Shown one piece after another: positions 35,900 through 44,481 of a stretch of DNA of 64,000 bases. The translations under genes were made by a program, and so were the position numbers. This DNA is from Parasphingopyxis sp. (GTDB taxonomy: Bacteria; Pseudomonadota; Alphaproteobacteria; Sphingomonadales; Sphingomonadaceae). The DNA lies in assembly GCF_028279465.1 (NCBI RefSeq), contig NZ_JANQNS010000009.1:1-64000 (forward strand), written 5' to 3'. Under the pieces are notes generated by a model. That model was not told where the DNA came from and searched no databases. It was given only the letters and a program-made list of their open reading frames with translations. How positions within the stretch are numbered: the stretch's first letter is position 1; each line of letters opens with the position of its first letter.

Positions 35900-37251
35900 T
35901 GGCTATCGTCCGCCTCGTCTTGCGCCTCATCTTCGGCATCGTCGGCCGTGCGCACCCGCATGCCGTCCGTCGCCACGCCGATATCGCCGACAATCACCTG
36001 CGGATCGCGGCCGAGCGCTTCGGCGCGCACAAAGACTTCGGTATCGGTGCGTTGCAGCACCTCGACGGAGACGATCCGCAGCTGCCCGTCGCGCGCCAGC
36101 CAGACCTCGTTGCCGGGCCGCAGCGCGCCGATGGGGATCGCCGCATAGCGGGAGAGGGCGAGGCCATCGATCGCCACCTGTACGAAGCTGCCGACGAGCA
36201 AAGGCGGGCCCGTGGCCGCGCCGCTATCCTCAGCGCCCGCTTCGCCATCCGGCTGCTCCGCGGCAAGCCGGCCGCGCTGCATCGGATTGGGTACGCGCAG
36301 GAAGATATCGATCGTCCGCGTCTCCGGATTCAACACCGGATCGGCGCGGTCGACATAGGCCTGCCAGCGATAGCGGCGGCCGCCATATTCGGAATAGACG
36401 GATGCCTCGATCCGCTCGCCGCCGCTCTGCCATAGTCCGGGAATCAGTGCGGCCTCGCGCTGGGTCAGCGGAACGACGACGTCGAAGGTTCCGGACGCGA
36501 CGATCTCGGCCAGCGATTGTCCGGGCGAAACATAGCTGCCGCGCGCGGCATTTTCCGAGCGGACAAGGCCCGAAAATGGCGCCCGCACAACCGTGCGGCC
36601 GAGCGCCAGTTGCGCATCGCCAAGTTGGGCGCGGGCGCGCTGCAAGGCGGCTTGAGCGGCTTGGAGTTGTGGCAACCGTAGGGTCAGGCTGCTGGGCGCG
36701 TCGTCTTGCGGCGGTTCGGTGTTCGCGCTTTGCGTCGCTGCGGCTAGCCATTCGGGGGGCAATATCTGCGCGGCGAAGTCGTCGGCATCGACCCCGGCGA
36801 AGGGATCGGCGGCCCGGCGGGCTTCGCGATCCTGGAACCGTTCATATTCGCGCCGGGCGAGGGCAGCTTCTTCTTCCGCCTCCATCACCGCGACGCCTTG
36901 CTGCGCGACATCGGCCCGGGCGGTGGCGACCTGGTTGCGATAATCGGTCGGATCGATCCGGAACAGCACTTCTCCGCGCCGTACCGCCCGGCCCTCGATC
37001 AGGTTCGGACTGACATAGACGAGTTTGCCCGGGATTTCGGCGGCCAGCACCAGTTCTTCGCGGGCGCGCACCGTGCCAGCGCCTTCCACGGTCAGCCGCC
37101 CGCTACGGATTTCGGCAGGGACTGTCTGCACGAGCGGCGCGCGCTGATCGGGTGGGCGCTCGTCGGGCGAGGGGCGCACGAGGATCAGCAGCGCGGCGAT
37201 CAGAATCGCACCGCCGATGATCGCTAAAGCTATCAGCCGGTTGCGGGTCAC
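35896..37251 (-). CDS. RND efflux periplasmic adaptor (membrane fusion protein)
   Basis: This 451-residue HlyD/AcrA-type protein has an N-terminal anchor (residues 5-25), a split biotinyl-lipoyl-like domain (VRAREELVLAAEIPGKLVYVS and VVRAPFSGLVRSENAARGSYVSPGQ), a coiled-coil hairpin between them and a beta-barrel part. The hairpin has an unusual acidic/alanine insertion around residues 150-190. The C-terminus is a strongly acidic tail rich in Asp and Glu. The start is a GTG with GGAGG upstream. It is 33 nt after the outer-membrane factor. Confidence 0.92.
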   Translation of the reverse strand: MTRNRLIALAIIGGAILIAALLILVRPSPDERPPDQRAPLVQTVPAEIRSGRLTVEGAGTVRAREELVLAAEIPGKLVYVSPNLIEGRAVRRGEVLFRIDPTDYRNQVATARADVAQQGVAVMEAEEEAALARREYERFQDREARRAADPFAGVDADDFAAQILPPEWLAAATQSANTEPPQDDAPSSLTLRLPQLQAAQAALQRARAQLGDAQLALGRTVVRAPFSGLVRSENAARGSYVSPGQSLAEIVASGTFDVVVPLTQREAALIPGLWQSGGERIEASVYSEYGGRRYRWQAYVDRADPVLNPETRTIDIFLRVPNPMQRGRLAAEQPDGEAGAEDSGAATGPPLLVGSFVQVAIDGLALSRYAAIPIGALRPGNEVWLARDGQLRIVSVEVLQRTDTEVFVRAEALGRDPQVIVGDIGVATDGMRVRTADDAEDEAQDEADDSQ

Positions 37252-37284
37252 GTGCGGGCCTCCAATTTCTTAGGATCTGTCCGG

Positions 37285-38775
37285 CTAACCATCGGTATCT
37301 CGCTCTGTCCTGCGCTCGACCAGTGGGACCTCTGGCACGCTATCCTCCTCGGTCCAGCCGCCCCCGATGCCGCGATGTACGGCGAGCCGCGCCAGCGCGA
37401 CGTCCCGCCCGGCGGCCGAGAGTGACGAACGGACTTGATAGAGGTTACGCAGCGCGTCGAGATAATCGGTGAAGGCGGAGACGCCGCTTTGATATCGCTC
37501 CGCCTGCAGATTGGCCGAGGCATCGGCTTCCTGCAGCTGGGCGAAGAGCAGCTCGTAGCGCTGCCGTTGCTCCTCATAATCTTCGAGTGCCGCCGCGACT
37601 TCGCGATAGGCGTTGAGCACGGTTCGGGCATAGCTGGCGGTTTGCTGCGCATAACGCGCTTCGGCGACATCGATATTGGCGCGGATACGGCCGCCCTGGA
37701 ACAGGGGAGCAGTGAGGCTGGCGCCGAGGTTCAGCACCCAATTGTCGAGAATATCGAACGCACCCGAAACATCACCGCCCTGCGTACCGAGCGTGCCGGA
37801 CAGAGACAGCGAAGGGAACATCTCGGCCCGGCGCGCGCCCACCCGGAAGCGTGCGGCTTCGAAACGCTGGGCGGCGGCCGCGACATCGGGCCGCTGGACC
37901 AGCAAATCCGCGGGCAAGCCGGTCGGGATATCGGCGAATACGAGCTGGGGGGCGAGCGTATCGCCCATTTCCGCGCGCAGCGATCCGGCATGGCGGGCGA
38001 GCAGCACAGCCAAACGCCCCTCGGCATTGGCGAGCTGACTTTCGCGCTGCGGCAGCGCGGCCTGTGTGTTCCGATAGTCCTGGCGGATCTGGTAGAGTTC
38101 GAAGGAGGAGGCGAGGCCGCGATCATAGCGCCGCTGCGTGTTCTCCGTCCGATCGCGGAGGATATCGATCGTCGCGACCGACAGAGCGATCTGCGCGCGC
38201 AGGTCGACAATCTCGAAATAGGTCGAAATCGTATCGGCAAGCGCGCCGAGACGGGCCGTACGCAGATCGGCTTCGGCCGCGATCAGATCGGCGCGCGCGG
38301 CCCGCGCATCGTTGCGGGCCCGGCCCCAGAAATCGAGTTCATAGGCAAAGTTGAGCCCGGTCGTATAACTCTCATTCGTCAACCGCGTCGGGGCGGCGCC
38401 ACCGCCGATGGCGCCGAAATTCGTGCCGTCCAGCGGAGAGTCCGAATAGTTGGCGCCGGCAGACGCATTAAGGGTTGGCAGCCGGTCCGCGCCGGCGATC
38501 CGTGCCTGGGCCCTGGCTTCTTCGACCCGGGCGGCGGCTTCGGCGATATCGAGATTGGCGAGCAACGCTTCGTCGACAAGCCGATTAAGCGTCGGATCGT
38601 CAAAATCATGCCACCAGTTGAGCGATGCCGCTGCGGCGGACGCCGTGCCCTCGCCATAATCGGCGGGAAGCTCAGCGACCGGAGCCGGCAGGCGTTCGGG
38701 CGGCGAAAAGTCGGCACAACCGGCCAGCGATCCGGTGAGCGTCCCAAGAATGAAGATACGCGAACACGCTTTCAC
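37285..38775 (-). CDS. NodT/OprM-type outer-membrane efflux lipoprotein
   Basis: This 496-residue outer-membrane factor has a lipoprotein signal (about residues 1-20, lipobox LAGC) and two OEP repeats. The family motifs include NWWHDFDDPTLNRLVDEAL and LVQRPDVAAAAQRFEAA. It is predicted to form the TolC-like channel for the RND pump encoded downstream. The start is a GTG at 38775 that gives a proper lipoprotein signal. It is the first gene of the efflux operon and is divergent from a TetR gene. Confidence 0.92.
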   Translation of the reverse strand: MKACSRIFILGTLTGSLAGCADFSPPERLPAPVAELPADYGEGTASAAAASLNWWHDFDDPTLNRLVDEALLANLDIAEAAARVEEARAQARIAGADRLPTLNASAGANYSDSPLDGTNFGAIGGGAAPTRLTNESYTTGLNFAYELDFWGRARNDARAARADLIAAEADLRTARLGALADTISTYFEIVDLRAQIALSVATIDILRDRTENTQRRYDRGLASSFELYQIRQDYRNTQAALPQRESQLANAEGRLAVLLARHAGSLRAEMGDTLAPQLVFADIPTGLPADLLVQRPDVAAAAQRFEAARFRVGARRAEMFPSLSLSGTLGTQGGDVSGAFDILDNWVLNLGASLTAPLFQGGRIRANIDVAEARYAQQTASYARTVLNAYREVAAALEDYEEQRQRYELLFAQLQEADASANLQAERYQSGVSAFTDYLDALRNLYQVRSSLSAAGRDVALARLAVHRGIGGGWTEEDSVPEVPLVERRTERDTDG

Positions 38776-38850
38776 AGCCGGTTGCCTATGCCGCTATTGA
38801 AACTCAATGCCGCCCTGTGCCATATCCGATTTTGAACGGCAACGTTTAAA

Positions 38851-38862
38851 AACGCATGCGTT
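38851..38862. promoter_or_regulatory. 12-bp palindrome AACGCATGCGTT, candidate TetR operator
   Basis: The perfect palindrome lies between the divergent efflux operon (start 38775) and tetR, and overlaps the first possible ATG of tetR at 38856. TGAACG at 38833-38838 and CGTTCA at 38859-38864 add outer matching arms. The place fits control of the efflux operon and of tetR itself. Confidence 0.5.
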
Positions 38863-39539
38863 CACAAAACGGGGCCGCGTACAGGGGAAAATCGATCGGC
38901 GACATATCCAGCCCTGCGTCCGAAACAGCGATGCGGCCATCGTCGCTGCGCAAGATCGATGCCATCCTAAAGGCCGCGAAACAGGAGTTTTTCGCCCATG
39001 GCCTCGGCGACACCTCGATCGAGGCGATCGCGCGGCGGGCCGACGTCTCCAAGGTCACGATTTACAATCAGTTCGGCAGCAAGGACGCCTTGTTTTTCAA
39101 GGTGATCGACGCGGAATGTCAGCGGATGCGCGGGGTCATCATGGCAAAGCTGGCCGAGGATGCGTCGTTGCGTGAGACGCTGTGCGCGTTCGGCGAAGTG
39201 ATGTTGGCGATGATGACGAATCCCGAGACCGTGCGGTTCGAGCGGATTCTGGCAGCCGAGGCCGGCCGCGACCCCGAGATCGGGGAACGGTTCCTAGCGT
39301 CGGGCCCGCGTGTCATGCGCGGCACGCTGGCCGACATCCTTGCGGACGCGGCGAAACGCGGCGAGCTAGAGCTGGACGACCCCGATGTCGCTGCCGAGCA
39401 GCTCGGAGCGATGATCAAGGGCTTTCTCGCCGTCGAACTGCGTTTCGGCCAATCGCCGGATGTTTCGCCAGAGGCGCGGTCGGCGCGTATCGCGCGCGCC
39501 GTCGATACCTTTTTTCGCGCCTATGCGACGCGCGGCTAA
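38856..39539 (+). CDS. TetR/AcrR family regulator, likely of the RND efflux operon
   Basis: This regulator is 227 residues from the ATG at 38856, or 202 from the ATG at 38931. The helix-turn-helix has IEAIARRADVSKVTIYNQFGSKDALF, and the ligand-binding C-terminal domain has the AefR-like pattern GFLAVELRFG. Neither start has a good ribosome binding site. The second begins at the usual distance before the DNA-binding helix, and the first lies inside a palindrome, so 38931 may be the true start. It is divergent from the NodT/MFP/RND operon and is probably its repressor. Confidence 0.85.
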   Translation: MRSQNGAAYRGKSIGDISSPASETAMRPSSLRKIDAILKAAKQEFFAHGLGDTSIEAIARRADVSKVTIYNQFGSKDALFFKVIDAECQRMRGVIMAKLAEDASLRETLCAFGEVMLAMMTNPETVRFERILAAEAGRDPEIGERFLASGPRVMRGTLADILADAAKRGELELDDPDVAAEQLGAMIKGFLAVELRFGQSPDVSPEARSARIARAVDTFFRAYATRG

Positions 39540-39545
39540 CGCCGC

Positions 39546-41432
39546 TTATTCGGCGGCTTCGGCCATAACATGTTGATGCCAGACCGGCTGCTTGGGCGCC
39601 GGCAGGCCGGTCTCTTCCTCGCAGCGTTCGCGTAGTGTTTCGATGTCAGGGCCCGTATTGAACGGGCTGTCGCTCTCGCTCCGTGCCGCGCGCATCTCTT
39701 CGCGTAAGGTTTCCGTCGCGGCGGCATCGACCGCGCCCTTGTCGTCGGCGACCACGCCATAATCGCGCGCGCCCTCCGGCGTCACGAGGCCCTGGCGGAT
39801 TTCGAGGCCGACCAGTTCGGGATCGCGTCTCAGCGGATCGCCCCAGCCGCCGCCGCCCCAGGTGATGAAGTGCAAAAGGTCGCCTTCCCGGATTTCGATA
39901 TCGTCCTGCTTGTTGCCGACGACCTCGGTCGTGCCGTCGGCGCGTTCGATGACCTTGCGCGCCCGGCTGCCTGGTTCGCCGCCATTGACGCCCCAGGGAT
40001 AGGTGAACCAGCGATCGTCATGGATGGCGATGATGCCGGGTTCGAGGAAACGGTAGGTCATGTGAATGCCGTTGCCGCCGCGATTTTCGCCCGCGCCGCC
40101 GCTATCGGCCAGCGCCTCGTAACGCTCGATCCGCATCGGGAAATAGCGTTCGAGAAACTCGTTCGGAATGTTTGTAAAGCCCGGCCAGAGCGAATGGCCG
40201 TCGGGCCCATCGCCAAACGGTTTGCCCGGAATACCGCCGAAACCGATCTGGAACAGCTGGAACCACTCACCCTTCTTGTCGAAGCCCGAATACATGAGAT
40301 GCGGGCTTGAGGAGAAGCCGGCAGCGCAAAGGAATTCCGGCGCGCGCTGGCCGAGCAGGCCGCCGAGAATATCGAAGATCCGCCCCAGTGCGTGAGTCCG
40401 CCCGGCGAGCGCCGCCGGATATTTGGGTTTGAGCAGAGAACCTTCGGGGATGCGCACTTCGACGAGATCGTAAAAGCCGTCGTTGAACAGGATCTGCGGG
40501 TCGAAGACCATGATCATGTAGATGCCGAAGAACATCTTGAACATATTTTCGTTCAGGAGGAAATTGATCGAGCTCGGCGCCTGCGGATCGGTGCCCTCGA
40601 AATCGAGGATGACCTTATCGCCTTCCCGCCACATGGTGCAGCTGATCTTGTACGGCCCGTTGCCGACGCCATCGTCGCAGAGATAGTCGGTGAAACTCAC
40701 AGGCTCGACGCCGACCGACTGTTCGATCAGCGCCTTCATCGCGCGGTGATTGCGTTCGAGCAGCAGATCGGTCGCCGAGGCGAAGACATCCTCGCCGAAC
40801 CGCGCGCACATTTCGTCGACACGCCGCGCCGCGACCCGGCACGAGGCAATCAGCGCGTTGAGATCGGCCGCGCACCAATCGGGTTTGCGGCTCTGGTGCA
40901 GCACGAGCTTGACCAGATCCTCATTATATTCGCCCTTGCGGTAAATCTTCACCGGCGGGATGCGCACGCCTTCTTCGTACACGCTGCGGCTGTCGATCGG
41001 GATAGACCCGGCGACCTTGCCGCCGATATCGGACTGGTGTCCGAACATTGCCGTCCAAGCGACGAGACGGCCCTCGCGGAATACCGGGAGCAGCACCAGC
41101 CAGTCATTGTTGTGGCTAACCGCCCCCTCGCAGCTATAGGGATCGGAGAGGAAGATCATGTCGCCCTCCTCGATCTCGCCGTTAAAGCCTTTCAGAAAGC
41201 CGTCGATAAAACTGCCGAACTGTCCGACGATCATCTTGCCCGAGCGATCGGCGATCAGCGGGAAGGCGTCGCCCTGTTCGCGGATGCCGGGCGACATGGC
41301 GGTGCGCACGAGCGTCGCGTCCATCTCGATCCGCGCATTGCGCAACGCATTCTCGATAATATCGAGCGTAACAGGATCGACATCGGCCGTTTCGAAGGGC
41401 GCGGCGTTGGTTTCGAGTATCTGTGCGGGCAT
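39546..41432 (-). CDS. hyuB: Hydantoinase B/oxoprolinase-family subunit (HyuB)
   Basis: This 628-residue protein of the HyuB family carries EQGDAFPLIADRSGKMIVGQFGSF and the SDPYSCEGAVSHNNDW block with possible metal ligands, FGHQSDIGG, and the C-terminal GGGWGDPLRRD. With HyuA it forms ATP-dependent enzymes such as N-methylhydantoinase, caprolactamase, 5-oxoprolinase and acetone or acetophenone carboxylase. It starts in the stop codon of HyuA (TAATG). It is convergent with tetR (6 nt apart). The family alone does not fix the substrate; the neighbouring amidohydrolase and racemase-like genes favour a cyclic amide or hydantoin-like ring. Confidence 0.9.
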   Translation of the reverse strand: MPAQILETNAAPFETADVDPVTLDIIENALRNARIEMDATLVRTAMSPGIREQGDAFPLIADRSGKMIVGQFGSFIDGFLKGFNGEIEEGDMIFLSDPYSCEGAVSHNNDWLVLLPVFREGRLVAWTAMFGHQSDIGGKVAGSIPIDSRSVYEEGVRIPPVKIYRKGEYNEDLVKLVLHQSRKPDWCAADLNALIASCRVAARRVDEMCARFGEDVFASATDLLLERNHRAMKALIEQSVGVEPVSFTDYLCDDGVGNGPYKISCTMWREGDKVILDFEGTDPQAPSSINFLLNENMFKMFFGIYMIMVFDPQILFNDGFYDLVEVRIPEGSLLKPKYPAALAGRTHALGRIFDILGGLLGQRAPEFLCAAGFSSSPHLMYSGFDKKGEWFQLFQIGFGGIPGKPFGDGPDGHSLWPGFTNIPNEFLERYFPMRIERYEALADSGGAGENRGGNGIHMTYRFLEPGIIAIHDDRWFTYPWGVNGGEPGSRARKVIERADGTTEVVGNKQDDIEIREGDLLHFITWGGGGWGDPLRRDPELVGLEIRQGLVTPEGARDYGVVADDKGAVDAAATETLREEMRAARSESDSPFNTGPDIETLRERCEEETGLPAPKQPVWHQHVMAEAAE

Positions 41433-43486
41433 TAGTCGCGCTCCTCGGCCGGAGTGATCAGAAGATTACCATGGTCGTCGACCCGGGCTTCGTGATCGAG
41501 ATGAATCAGCGTGGTCGAATCCATTTCGATGACGATGGCGGGGCCCGGGATCACATCGCCGGCGTCGAGCTTGGCGCGGTCGTAAATGACTGCGGGCCGC
41601 ATCTCGCCATCCATGTAAAGCTCATGATCGCGCAGCTTGGCCTGAGACGGATCGCCATCGCCCTTGCCGATGGTTTCGGCCGTTACGTTCGCGGCCTTGC
41701 CGAGCGCGACGGCGCGAATGTTCACCAGCTCATGCGGCAGCGACAGGTTGAAGGTGAACAGCCGCTCATGCTCGGCATCGAACTCGCCGGTCAGCGCGGC
41801 GATAGAGAAGTCGGCTGCGTCGAGCGATAGCGGGATTTCGAAGGCCTGGCCCGAATAGCGCAGATCGACCTCGTAGCGCAGCTCGACATCGCCGGGATCG
41901 ACATCTTCGGCGACGAGTTCGTCTTTCACCTGCGCGCCGAGCTCGTCGAGCAGCGCCTTGAGTTCGGCATCGCTGGTATTCTTGGCAAGCGTATTGAAGC
42001 TGCGCTGCGTCTCCACGCGCTGCCGGGTCGTCGCATCGCCATAGGCACACAGCACACCGGGCGAGGGCGGAATGATGACCGGCCAGCTGTTCATGAGCTT
42101 GCCCATCGCATTGGCGTGAAGTGGCCCCGCGCCGCCAAAACCCATCAGCGCGAAGTCGCGCGGATCATAGCCTTGCTGAACCGAGACGAGCCGCAGCGCG
42201 CCGAACATGTTTTCGTTGACGATGTCGATTATACCTGCAGCCGCCTCCATCAGCCCGATACCGAGCGCATCGGCGATTGTCTGCACGGCGGCCTTGGCGC
42301 CTTCGCGATCCAGTTCGAAACTGCCGCCGAGCAGCGATTCCGGCAAATAGCCGAGCACGACATTCGCATCGGTCACGGTCGGCGCTTCGCCGCCCTTGCC
42401 ATAGGCGACCGGCCCCGGCACGGCGCCCGCGCTTTCCGGGCCGACGCGCAGTGCGCCGGTCAGTTCAGGCACGAAGGCGATGGAGCCGCCGCCCGCGCCC
42501 ACCGTTTTTACATCGATGGAAGAGGCCCGGACGTTGAGATCGCCGACCGAAGTTTCGCGCTGGAGACGGGCCTGACCGTTTTCGATCAGCGCGACATCCG
42601 TGGATGTGCCGCCCATGTCGAGCGTGAGAACATTTTCGATCCCGGCATTTTTGGCGACCCAGACCGCGCCGGCCACGCCGCCGGCCGGGCCGCTCATTAA
42701 GAGGTTCACCGGTGCCGCGCTGCTCTTCTCCGCCGACATCAGCCCGCCATCGGATCGCAACAGGCTGAGCTTCGCGTTCGAGCCCCAGGCATCGAGTTCG
42801 GTCTTCAGATTGCCGACATAGCGCGCGACGGTCGGCCGCACCGCGCTGTTCGCGACCGTCGTCAGCGCCCGCTCATATTCCTGCATCTCGGGCAGGATAT
42901 CGGCCGATACGGACACCGGCAGATCGGGAAAGACCTCGGCGCAGATTTCCGCGACGCGGCGCTCATGCGCGTCGTTCACATAGCTGTTCATGAGGCAGAT
43001 CGTCAGCGCTTCGATCTCTTCCTCGGCTTTCAGCGTTTCGAGCCGCTCACGCAGCGCCCCTTCATCGATCTGACGCACGACCGAACCGTCCGCGCCGATC
43101 CGTTCGGGCACTTCGATCGTACATTCGAGCGGCGCCATCGGCTGGGGCTTGGGCCATTGGATCCAGGCGGCAAGGCCGCCGGGGACGAGGCTGCGCGCGA
43201 TTTGCAGGATGTGCCGATAGCCCTCGGTGACGACGAGGCCGACCCGCGCGATCTTGCCTTCGAGGACCGCATTGGTGGCGACCGTCGTGCCGTGCAGGAA
43301 GAGCGAAAGCGATGCCGGATCGATGCCTTCGCGTTCGCAGAGCGTCTTCGCGCCGGTCACCACGGCTTCGGACGGATCGTGCGGGGTCGAGGGGAGCTTG
43401 TCGCGGACCGTATGGCCGCTGTCCTCGTCGATGATCAGCAGATCCGTGAAGGTGCCGCCGACATCGCAGCCCAGACGGTAACTCAT
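41432..43486 (-). CDS. hyuA: Hydantoinase A/oxoprolinase-family ATPase subunit (HyuA)
   Basis: This 684-residue protein has the actin-like ATPase fold of the HyuA family: DVGGTFTDLLIID at the start, HGTTVATNAVLEG (about 64-76), the MSGPAGGVAGA loop and TLDMGGTSTDVALI. The C-terminal domain ends VIEMDSTTLIHLDHEARVDDHGN. It provides ATP-driven activation for the HyuB partner. AGAGGGGA lies upstream of the ATG. The HMG-CoA lyase gene ends 24 nt upstream on the same strand, so lyase, HyuA and HyuB form one operon starting at the GntR-type site near 44421. Confidence 0.92.
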   Translation of the reverse strand: MSYRLGCDVGGTFTDLLIIDEDSGHTVRDKLPSTPHDPSEAVVTGAKTLCEREGIDPASLSLFLHGTTVATNAVLEGKIARVGLVVTEGYRHILQIARSLVPGGLAAWIQWPKPQPMAPLECTIEVPERIGADGSVVRQIDEGALRERLETLKAEEEIEALTICLMNSYVNDAHERRVAEICAEVFPDLPVSVSADILPEMQEYERALTTVANSAVRPTVARYVGNLKTELDAWGSNAKLSLLRSDGGLMSAEKSSAAPVNLLMSGPAGGVAGAVWVAKNAGIENVLTLDMGGTSTDVALIENGQARLQRETSVGDLNVRASSIDVKTVGAGGGSIAFVPELTGALRVGPESAGAVPGPVAYGKGGEAPTVTDANVVLGYLPESLLGGSFELDREGAKAAVQTIADALGIGLMEAAAGIIDIVNENMFGALRLVSVQQGYDPRDFALMGFGGAGPLHANAMGKLMNSWPVIIPPSPGVLCAYGDATTRQRVETQRSFNTLAKNTSDAELKALLDELGAQVKDELVAEDVDPGDVELRYEVDLRYSGQAFEIPLSLDAADFSIAALTGEFDAEHERLFTFNLSLPHELVNIRAVALGKAANVTAETIGKGDGDPSQAKLRDHELYMDGEMRPAVIYDRAKLDAGDVIPGPAIVIEMDSTTLIHLDHEARVDDHGNLLITPAEERD

Positions 43487-43510
43487 ATGACTGTATCCCC
43501 TCTTTGAATT

Positions 43511-44416
43511 TCAGGCGGCCCGCGCGACGAGCGACGGGAGTTCGCGGCCCATGACGGTCGCGAACCAGCGGTTGCAGGCGATGGCCCTGTCGAGATCGAC
43601 GCCGGTATCGAAGCCCGATTGCTCTAGCAGATAGACGACGTCTTCGGTCGCGATATTGCCGGTCGCGTTGGGCGCGAACGGACAGCCGCCCAGGCCGCCG
43701 AGCGAGGCGTCGATCGTTTCGATCCCGGCCTCGACCGCCGCCCAGGCATTGGCGATGCCGGTGTTGCGCGTGTCGTGCAGATGAGCGCGCAGCGGAATGG
43801 ACGCGGGTATCGCTTCGCGCACCGCGCCGGCGAGATCCGTCATCTGTTGCGGTACGCCGACGCCGATCGTGTCGGCGATTGCGATTTCCGCGGGTTCGGC
43901 TTCGGCCATCGCCTTTGCCATATCGACTACGCGGCTTTGCGGCACATCGCCTTCGAACGGGCAACCGAACGCCGCCGAGATCGTCACCTGCGCGATCATC
44001 CCTTCGGCCTTGGCGAAACGGATCATCTCCCGGTTCTCGGCGATACCTTCGGCGATCGTCTGGCCCTGATTCTTCTGCCCGAACGTGTCGCTGGCGACGA
44101 CGACGCAGCCCACTTCGTCGACGCCGCGTTTTCCGCCCTCGCGCGTCGCAAGCGTGCGCAGCACGCCGCGCTTGTTCAGGCACAGCCCGATATAGCTGGC
44201 GTCTGCATGGTCGGGCAGGCCGGCGATGACTTCCTCGGCATCGGCCATTTGCGGCACGCGTTTCGGATGGACGAAGCTCGCCACCTCGAAGCGGCGCAGG
44301 CCGGCTTCGTACATCTTCTCGATCAGCGCGATCTTGTCCGCCGTCGAGACGATCTCGGGCTCGTTCTGCAACCCGTCGCGCGGGCCGACTTCCACCAGGC
44401 GAACTTTTTTGGACAC
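43511..44416 (-). CDS. Hydroxymethylglutaryl-CoA lyase family protein
   Basis: This 301-residue TIM-barrel lyase has all expected catalytic features: VEVGPRDGLQNE near the N-terminus (metal and substrate Arg/Asp), RAHLHDTRNTG (metal histidines) and GGLGGCPFAPNATGN with the active-site cysteine. The family splits 3-hydroxy-3-methylglutaryl-CoA into acetyl-CoA and acetoacetate, or related 3-hydroxyacyl-CoA. The best start is a GTG at 44416. It has no ribosome binding site and lies 5 nt after the TTTGTATACAAA palindrome, so translation may be leaderless or begin at an upstream TTG. It is the first gene of the lyase-HyuA-HyuB operon. Confidence 0.88.
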   Translation of the reverse strand: MSKKVRLVEVGPRDGLQNEPEIVSTADKIALIEKMYEAGLRRFEVASFVHPKRVPQMADAEEVIAGLPDHADASYIGLCLNKRGVLRTLATREGGKRGVDEVGCVVVASDTFGQKNQGQTIAEGIAENREMIRFAKAEGMIAQVTISAAFGCPFEGDVPQSRVVDMAKAMAEAEPAEIAIADTIGVGVPQQMTDLAGAVREAIPASIPLRAHLHDTRNTGIANAWAAVEAGIETIDASLGGLGGCPFAPNATGNIATEDVVYLLEQSGFDTGVDLDRAIACNRWFATVMGRELPSLVARAA

Positions 44417-44420
44417 GTGT

Positions 44421-44432
44421 TTTGTATACAAA
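44421..44432. promoter_or_regulatory. GntR-type operator TTTGTATACAAA (site 1)
   Basis: A perfect 12-bp palindrome in the 65-bp gap between the divergent lyase operon (start 44416) and the CoA-transferase operon (start 44482). The inner TTGTATACAA and the following GGGT on the plus strand are repeated at 46941, next to the gntR gene. FCD-type GntR regulators commonly bind palindromes with a GTATAC-like core. Confidence 0.72.
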
Positions 44433-44481
44433 GCGGGTATCGGCTTGTATAGCCGCCAGATTGCTGAGGGAGATTTGGGGC

